Shown here in pieces: positions 58,564 through 64,000 of a stretch of DNA of 64,000 bases; position 1 is the stretch's first letter; every line of letters starts with the position of its first letter. The translations under genes and the position numbers were made by a program. Under the pieces are notes generated by a model. The model was not told where the DNA came from, ran no database searches, and was given only the letters and a program-made list of their open reading frames with translations. The stretch is from UBA1258 sp963643225 (GTDB lineage: Bacteria; Bacillota; Clostridia; Lachnospirales; Lachnospiraceae), in assembly GCA_963643225.1 (NCBI GenBank), contig CAVIIX010000004.1, positions 62,001-126,000 on the forward strand, read 5' to 3'.

Positions 58564-60432
58564 ATGGTATTAGAAGAAATCAAAAGAGAAAATGACATAA
58601 AGAAAATTCCTGAAGCAGACTACGGTATTCTTGCAGGTGAAATCAGAAATTTCCTAATAGAAAAAATAAGCGTAACCGGTGGCCACCTAGGCTCTAATCT
58701 TGGTGCAGTGGAGCTTACAATGGCTCTTCATTTATGCCTTGATTTACCTAAGGATAAAATTGTGTGGGATGTGGGGCATCAGTCCTATACCCATAAGCTT
58801 TTAACAGGCCGTAAGGAAGGCTTTGATACTCTTAGAAAATACGGTGGCATGGCAGGGTTTCCTAAAAGAAAAGAAAGTGACTGCGATGCCTTTAACACAG
58901 GACACAGCTCCACCTCGATTTCAGCAGGCTTAGGTCTGGTAAAAGCAAGAGATTTGCGTAACGGTGATGAAACAGTTGTGTCTGTTATAGGTGACGGTTC
59001 TTTAACAGGCGGCATGGCCTATGAAGCTTTAAATAACGCCTCAAAGCTTACTACGAATTTTATTATCGTGCTTAACGATAACAATATGTCCATTTCAGAA
59101 AACGTAGGCGGAGTGTCGAAATATTTAAATTCCATTCGTACCGCAGAATCCTATCTTGATTTAAAAAAGAGCATTTACGACCGTTTGCTTTCGGTGCCGG
59201 GAGGCGAAGCAATGGTTAAGCATATAAGAAAAACCAAAAACACCTTTAAGAGTATCGTGGTACCAGGCATGTTTTTTGAGGACATGGGTATTACCTATTT
59301 AGGACCGGTTGACGGTCATAATGTAAAGGCAATGGTGGATGTCTTAACGGATGCAAAGCGTGTTAAGGGTCCGGTTATGGTGCATGTAATCACCAAAAAG
59401 GGTAAAGGCTACATCCCTGCAGAGAGACATCCTGCAAGATTCCACGGAACGGAACCCTTTGATGTGGCAACGGGGCTACCCAGTCATCCCCACAACAAAT
59501 CAAATTATACGGATATATTTTCAACCGTAATGGTAAAAATGGGCGAAAGAAACGAAAAGGTATGCGCCATAACCGCTGCAATGGCAGATGGTACAGGCCT
59601 TAAGCGTTTTAAAAACGCATATCCGGAAAGATTTTTTGACGTGGGAATTGCAGAAGAGCACGCAGTTACATTTGCGGCAGGCCTTGCAGCAGGCGGAATG
59701 ATTCCTGTTGTGGCAATTTATTCTTCATTTTTACAGAGAGCCTACGATCAGATTTTACATGACGTATGTATTCAAAATTTACACGTAGTGTTTGCAATAG
59801 ACAGAGCGGGTGTTGTGGGAAGTGATGGCGAGACCCATCAGGGAATTTTTGATTTATCATTCCTGTCAAGTATTCCCAACATGACTGTTCTTGCACCAAA
59901 GAATAAATGGGAATTATCGGATATGCTTAAATTTGCAATTACCTATGACGGTCCCATTGCAATCCGCTATCCAAGAGGAGAAGCCTACGACGGTCTTGAA
60001 GAATACAGGGATGCCATCGAATACGGTGTGTCTGAGCCTGTATATAAGGAAAAGGATATAGCCTTAGTGGCGGTAGGCTCCATGGTGAAGACTGCAGAAA
60101 AGGTAAGAGAAAAGCTTAAGGAAAATGGTTTAAATGCTTCCCTGGTAAATGCAAGATTTGTAAAGCCCATTGATGAAAAGCAGATTCTTGAATTGACAAA
60201 AGACCATTCTTTAATTGTTACATTGGAAGAAAACGTGGCAAGCGGAGGCTTTGGTGAAAAGGTGAGAGAATTTTTGTCAAAAGAAGGTTCTGATACAAGG
60301 CTTTTGACCATTACCATTCCTGATGAATACGTAGAGCATGGTAATGTGGATTTACTTAAAAAAGAAATCGGTATTGATGAAGAAACAATTTATGCAAAAA
60401 TTATTTCTCATTACGGAGTAAACAATAGATGA
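58564..60432 (+). CDS. dxs: 1-deoxy-D-xylulose-5-phosphate synthase
   Basis: 622 aa thiamine-diphosphate enzyme. GHLGSNLGAVELTMALH and VGHQSYTHKLLTGR, the TPP site GDGSLTGGMAYEALNNA, and FDVGIAEEHAVTFAAGLA are intact. It condenses pyruvate and glyceraldehyde 3-phosphate, the first step of the methylerythritol phosphate pathway. The ispA gap is 3 bases; the stop overlaps tlyA by 4 bases. Confidence 0.97.
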   Translation: MVLEEIKRENDIKKIPEADYGILAGEIRNFLIEKISVTGGHLGSNLGAVELTMALHLCLDLPKDKIVWDVGHQSYTHKLLTGRKEGFDTLRKYGGMAGFPKRKESDCDAFNTGHSSTSISAGLGLVKARDLRNGDETVVSVIGDGSLTGGMAYEALNNASKLTTNFIIVLNDNNMSISENVGGVSKYLNSIRTAESYLDLKKSIYDRLLSVPGGEAMVKHIRKTKNTFKSIVVPGMFFEDMGITYLGPVDGHNVKAMVDVLTDAKRVKGPVMVHVITKKGKGYIPAERHPARFHGTEPFDVATGLPSHPHNKSNYTDIFSTVMVKMGERNEKVCAITAAMADGTGLKRFKNAYPERFFDVGIAEEHAVTFAAGLAAGGMIPVVAIYSSFLQRAYDQILHDVCIQNLHVVFAIDRAGVVGSDGETHQGIFDLSFLSSIPNMTVLAPKNKWELSDMLKFAITYDGPIAIRYPRGEAYDGLEEYRDAIEYGVSEPVYKEKDIALVAVGSMVKTAEKVREKLKENGLNASLVNARFVKPIDEKQILELTKDHSLIVTLEENVASGGFGEKVREFLSKEGSDTRLLTITIPDEYVEHGNVDLLKKEIGIDEETIYAKIISHYGVNNR

Positions 60433-61238
60433 AGGAACGCTTAGACGTGCTCTTAGTGGAGCAGGGCTTATCCTCTTCAAGAGAAAAGGCAAAGGCTGTT
60501 ATTATGAGCGGTGAGGTCTTTGTAAACGGACAGAAGGAGGATAAGGCAGGCACGATGTTTGATCCTGAAAAGGTGAAAATTGAGGTGCGCGGTGAAAAAT
60601 TAAAATATGTAAGCAGAGGAGGGTTAAAGCTTGAAAAGGCTTTATCGGTATTCTCCCTTGATTTACAGGATGCCGTTTGTATGGACATTGGTGCCTCCAC
60701 GGGAGGATTTACGGATTGCTGTCTACAAAACGGAGCAAAAAAGGTGTATGCTATTGATGTAGGCCACGGACAGTTAGCCTGGAGTCTTAGAAACGATGAA
60801 AGAGTAGTCTGCATGGAAAAGACTAATTTTCGTTATGTGACTAAGGAAGATATAGGGTGTGAGCCTGATTTTGCATCCTGTGACGTTTCTTTTATTTCCC
60901 TTACGAAAATACTGGAGCCTGCAATTGATATTTTAAAAGACCATGGCCGTATGGTATGCTTAATAAAGCCGCAGTTTGAAGCAGGCAGAGACGAAGTGGG
61001 CAAAAAGGGCGTTGTAAGAGACAAGGCAGTGCATGCTTCAGTTATTGAAAGGGTAATCGAATATGCAAAAAGCATCGGCTTTCTGATATTAGACCTCGAT
61101 TTTTCACCGGTTAAAGGTCCTGAAGGCAATATTGAATACCTTTTATTTATAGAAAAGGGTGAAGCTTCAGACTTAGAACCAAAACCAATTGATATAGAAA
61201 AAACCGTAGAAAAGGCACACGACACACTTGATAAATAG
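60429..61238 (+). CDS. tlyA: TlyA family rRNA 2'-O-methyltransferase
   Basis: 269 aa. An N-terminal S4 RNA-binding domain (ERLDVLLVEQGLSSSREKAK) is followed by an FtsJ-like methyltransferase with the SAM loop CMDIGASTGGFTDCCLQNGA. In mycobacteria TlyA methylates 16S and 23S rRNA and determines capreomycin sensitivity. The name hemolysin sometimes given to it is historical. ATGA overlap with dxs. Confidence 0.93.
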   Translation: MKERLDVLLVEQGLSSSREKAKAVIMSGEVFVNGQKEDKAGTMFDPEKVKIEVRGEKLKYVSRGGLKLEKALSVFSLDLQDAVCMDIGASTGGFTDCCLQNGAKKVYAIDVGHGQLAWSLRNDERVVCMEKTNFRYVTKEDIGCEPDFASCDVSFISLTKILEPAIDILKDHGRMVCLIKPQFEAGRDEVGKKGVVRDKAVHASVIERVIEYAKSIGFLILDLDFSPVKGPEGNIEYLLFIEKGEASDLEPKPIDIEKTVEKAHDTLDK

Positions 61239-61254
61239 TGGGAGGAACACTTTT

Positions 61255-62112
61255 ATGAATCGTTTTTTAATACGCACCAACGAATCCAAGGATAAGGGCT
61301 TTCAAATTACAAATGCAATTAAGGACTATCTTGAAAAGAACGGGAAAACCGTTGATATAGAGATAATGGACGATCAGAAAATTTACGGTAAGGAAGAAGC
61401 TTTGGTATTTTTAAAAAAGGACCGTCCGGATGCTGTTATAGTTTTAGGCGGTGACGGCACAATGCTTAGAGCGGCAAGAGATTTTGTGGAAGAGGAAATA
61501 CCGTTACTTGGCGTAAATTTAGGCTCCTTAGGATATCTTGCGGAGGTTGAAAAGGCTAATATAGAAAAGGCTCTTGAAAAGCTTATTAAGGGCGAATATT
61601 TCATCGAAGAAAGAATGATGCTTGAAGGAAATATCATTCGCAACGGGCAGTCCGTTGTACATACAGTTGCTTTAAACGATATTGCGGTTTCAAAGTCACT
61701 TCCCTACAGAGCCATCAATTTTGATGTGTATGTAAACGGTCAGTTCTTAAAATCTTATTGTGCTGACGGTGTGATTGTTTCTACACCTACAGGTTCTACA
61801 GGCTACAATTTATCTGCAGGCGGCCCGGTTGTGGAGCCCTGTGCAGATTTATTGGTGCTTAATCCCATATGCCCTCACACCATGAATTCAAGAAGCATTA
61901 TCCTTGCAGGCGAGGATGAAGTATATATCGAAATTGGGGAAGCAAAAAACGGCGGTGTTCAGGAGGCCTTTGCCATGAGCGACGGTGCTGCCCACTTTGA
62001 ACTTAAGACAGGGGATGCCTTTGTAATGCGTCGTTCCGAAAAGCGCACCCGCATCATTAAATTAAACAAGGTTTCTTTCCTTGAAATCCTGCAAAAGAAA
62101 ATGAACGATTAA
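61255..62112 (+). CDS. nadK: NAD kinase
   Basis: 285 aa from the ATG at 61255, with GGGAGG upstream; a TTG at 61228 would overlap tlyA. GGDGTMLRAARDF, NLGSLGYLAEVE and STPTGSTGYNLSAGGPVV are the NAD and ATP sites. It makes NADP from NAD. It lies in the conserved tlyA-nadK-argR-recN order. Confidence 0.96.
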   Translation: MNRFLIRTNESKDKGFQITNAIKDYLEKNGKTVDIEIMDDQKIYGKEEALVFLKKDRPDAVIVLGGDGTMLRAARDFVEEEIPLLGVNLGSLGYLAEVEKANIEKALEKLIKGEYFIEERMMLEGNIIRNGQSVVHTVALNDIAVSKSLPYRAINFDVYVNGQFLKSYCADGVIVSTPTGSTGYNLSAGGPVVEPCADLLVLNPICPHTMNSRSIILAGEDEVYIEIGEAKNGGVQEAFAMSDGAAHFELKTGDAFVMRRSEKRTRIIKLNKVSFLEILQKKMND

Positions 62113-62131
62113 TCCTGCACATGAGGGGCTT

Positions 62132-62584
62132 ATGAAGAATTTAAGACACAAGAAAATCATTGATTTAGTCGAAAATTACGATATTTACACCCAGGAAGAG
62201 CTTTGCGCAAGATTGAAGGCGGAGGGCTTTGACGCCACTCAGGCTACAATTTCAAGAGATATTAAAAGTTTAAATTTATATAAGAAAAATGCAGGCTACG
62301 GCCGGCAGAAATATGCCATAGAGAAGAAGACCGCGGTTTCTTTTGACGAAAAATATTTAAGAGTCTTAAGAGACGGCTTCATATCTATGGACAACGCCAT
62401 GAACATTTTGGTGATTAAAACGGTTTCCGGAATGGCAATGGCAGTGGCTGCAGCGGTGGATGCGCTTCAGTTTCACGAGGTTGTGGGCACTATAGCGGGA
62501 GACGACACCGTTATGATGGCAGTAAGAACCGTTGAAGATACGGAAGTTTTGATGGGAAAGCTTTCGGAGCTTTTGGAAAAATAA
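62132..62584 (+). CDS. argR: Arginine repressor ArgR
   Basis: 150 aa. Winged-helix DNA-binding half (IDLVENYDIYTQEELCARLK, QATISRDIKSLNLYK) and C-terminal arginine-binding hexamerisation half (AAAVDALQFHEVVGTIAGDD). It regulates arginine metabolism. The position before recN is standard in Firmicutes. Confidence 0.95.
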   Translation: MKNLRHKKIIDLVENYDIYTQEELCARLKAEGFDATQATISRDIKSLNLYKKNAGYGRQKYAIEKKTAVSFDEKYLRVLRDGFISMDNAMNILVIKTVSGMAMAVAAAVDALQFHEVVGTIAGDDTVMMAVRTVEDTEVLMGKLSELLEK

Positions 62585-62608
62585 CGCCGGGAGAAAAGGC
62601 GAAAAAGT

Positions 62609-64000
62609 ATGTTAGAGTACATGCATGTTAAGAATCTTGCGTTAATCAAGGACTGTGAGATTCAATTTACGAAGGGGTTAAACATCTTGACCGGTGAGAC
62701 AGGCGCCGGTAAATCCATTTTGCTGGGAAGTGTAAATCTTGCATTAGGTGCAAAGGCTGACACAGGACTTATCCGTACCGGCGAAGAGGAAGCTTACGTT
62801 GAACTTGTTTTTTCTTTGGCAAAAAACGAGGAAATAAAGGCTTTGCTTTCCGAAATGGAACTGTCAGCTGATGAAGATTTCTGCAGCATATCAAGAAAAA
62901 TAACTCCAACAAAAAGTATTTTTAAAATTAACGGAGAGATAGTAACCGGCAAGCAGGTTAAGACCATAGCAGGCGGTTTACTTGACGTACACGGACAGCA
63001 CGAGCATCAGTCCCTTTTGTCTAATTTAAAACAGAGGGATATGCTGGATGCTTTCGGCGGTGCAAAAATCGAAAAGGCTTTAAAATTAACAAAAGAAAAG
63101 GCTATAGAATACACAAAGCTAAAAGAAGAGCTTAATAAAGCCTTAGATGCTGCATCCGGGCGAGAAAGAGAAATAAGTCTACTTAAATATGAATTAGAGG
63201 AAATAGACAAAGCTCAGTTAATTGTAGGTGAAGATGAAGAGCTTGAAGAAAATTATAAGCGCATGAAGGCTTCAGAAAAGCTTTTAGGCCTTGTAAGCGA
63301 GGCTTTTCAATATGTTTCCTTTGGTACCAAAGAAGATGCAGGAAGCCTTATTTCTAAGGCTTTATACAGCATGAACAGGGCAGGTGCCATTGACGAAGCT
63401 GCTTTAGAAATGAGTGCTCTTTTATCGGAAGCAGAAGAGATACTTGGAGATTTTTCAATTAAGGCTTCAAAATATATGGATAGCCTTGAATTTCCGGAGG
63501 AGGAATTTAAAAAGACAGAGGAGCGTCTTAATGTAATAAATAATTTAAAACTTAAATTCGAAAATTCTATTCAGAAGATTTTGGATTACTATGAAGAAAA
63601 AGCTTCTGAATTAGAAAAGCTTGAACACTTAGATGAATATTTGGAAAAATTAACCTTAGATACAAATAATGCACTTTCTGAATATAAGGCGGCTGCTGAA
63701 AAATTAAGCGGGTTACGTAAGGAAAAGGCGCTTGAATTTGAAAAGCTCTTATCCAATGAATTACTTGCCTTAAGCTTTAATTTTGCAGATTTTAAGATTG
63801 ATTTTGATACAGACACAGAAAAAATAAATGAAAAGGGCTTTGATAACATTGATTTCTTAATTTCAACCAATATCGGAGAGCCCTTAAAGCCCATGAGGAA
63901 TGTTTCCTCCGGCGGTGAATTATCAAGAATCATGCTTGCAATAAAGACAATTCTTGCCTCTAAGGATAAGGTGGATGCGCTCATTTTTGATGAAATCGAT
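62609..64000 (+). CDS. recN: DNA repair protein RecN (partial, runs off the window)
   Basis: 464 codons are present of about 550-560 expected. Start at the ATG at 62609, 25 bases after argR. Walker A is GETGAGKSI near residue 32, VHGQHEHQSLL follows, a long coiled-coil fills about residues 155-370, and NVSSGGELSRIMLAIK is the signature. The sequence stops within Walker B (LIFDEID). It is an SMC-like ATPase used in double-strand break repair. No stop codon occurs before the window edge. Confidence 0.95.
   Translation, partial: MLEYMHVKNLALIKDCEIQFTKGLNILTGETGAGKSILLGSVNLALGAKADTGLIRTGEEEAYVELVFSLAKNEEIKALLSEMELSADEDFCSISRKITPTKSIFKINGEIVTGKQVKTIAGGLLDVHGQHEHQSLLSNLKQRDMLDAFGGAKIEKALKLTKEKAIEYTKLKEELNKALDAASGREREISLLKYELEEIDKAQLIVGEDEELEENYKRMKASEKLLGLVSEAFQYVSFGTKEDAGSLISKALYSMNRAGAIDEAALEMSALLSEAEEILGDFSIKASKYMDSLEFPEEEFKKTEERLNVINNLKLKFENSIQKILDYYEEKASELEKLEHLDEYLEKLTLDTNNALSEYKAAAEKLSGLRKEKALEFEKLLSNELLALSFNFADFKIDFDTDTEKINEKGFDNIDFLISTNIGEPLKPMRNVSSGGELSRIMLAIKTILASKDKVDALIFDEID

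Overview
The window looks like chromosomal DNA of an anaerobic low-GC Clostridia, most probably a Lachnospiraceae gut or rumen commensal. The evidence is pyruvate phosphate dikinase, AAGGAG-type ribosome binding sites, TTGACA/TATAAT promoters, a CIRCE-controlled groESL operon and the typical Firmicutes order xseA-xseB-ispA-dxs-tlyA-nadK-argR-recN. No rRNA, tRNA, CRISPR array, prophage or transposase gene was recognised.

Layout. 1-6.2 kb: the end of an unknown gene, an in-frame fusion of a GH1 beta-glycosidase with mannose-6-phosphate isomerase, its LacI-type regulator, and ppdK. 6.4-10.3 kb (minus strand): an iron-type ABC uptake operon (ATPase, permease, lipoprotein) led by a variant FmdE-family gene. 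Its promoter overlaps a good match to a DtxR/IdeR iron box. 10.4-19.6 kb: a MATE pump, a MacB/FtsX-type ABC exporter, proS, cardiolipin synthase and an esterase. 19.6-24.2 kb: a GDP-D-glycero-alpha-D-manno-heptose pathway (hddA, a fused hddC-gmhB, gmhA) with two glycosyltransferases. 24.5-27 kb: a chemoreceptor whose sensor is built from nested triplications. 27.3-35 kb: deoB, an E2-like acyltransferase that has lost its catalytic His beside an AMP-forming ligase, a second MATE, a C39-like protease with pentapeptide repeats, and a GH27 enzyme. 35.4-46 kb: a hybrid histidine kinase, a metallophosphoesterase, an NSS transporter, a HAD phosphatase, a small unknown protein, and a tight cluster SLC13 permease-CapA-MATE-bioY. 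46-53 kb: a decayed gene, groES-groEL, an inserted high-GC MATE cassette, rpsO and pnp. 53.3-64 kb: lspA, prfC and a long housekeeping operon running off the end inside recN.

Three things stand out. First, a GC-rich block of about 1.87 kb is inserted exactly at the 3' end of groEL and bracketed by a 17-bp direct repeat of the groEL terminus. It carries a MATE pump, a truncated cytidylate-kinase-like gene, and a promoter followed by two strong terminator hairpins that overlap short reading frames and could pair alternatively. This looks like an attenuation-controlled resistance cassette. Second, two families of palindromic intergenic repeats (one about 140 bp, present once as a perfect tandem duplication) are scattered between genes, usually just past terminators. 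Third, the iron-box promoter ties an atypical FmdE-like protein to metal uptake.

All functional calls come from reading motifs in the translated sequence. No database search was possible.
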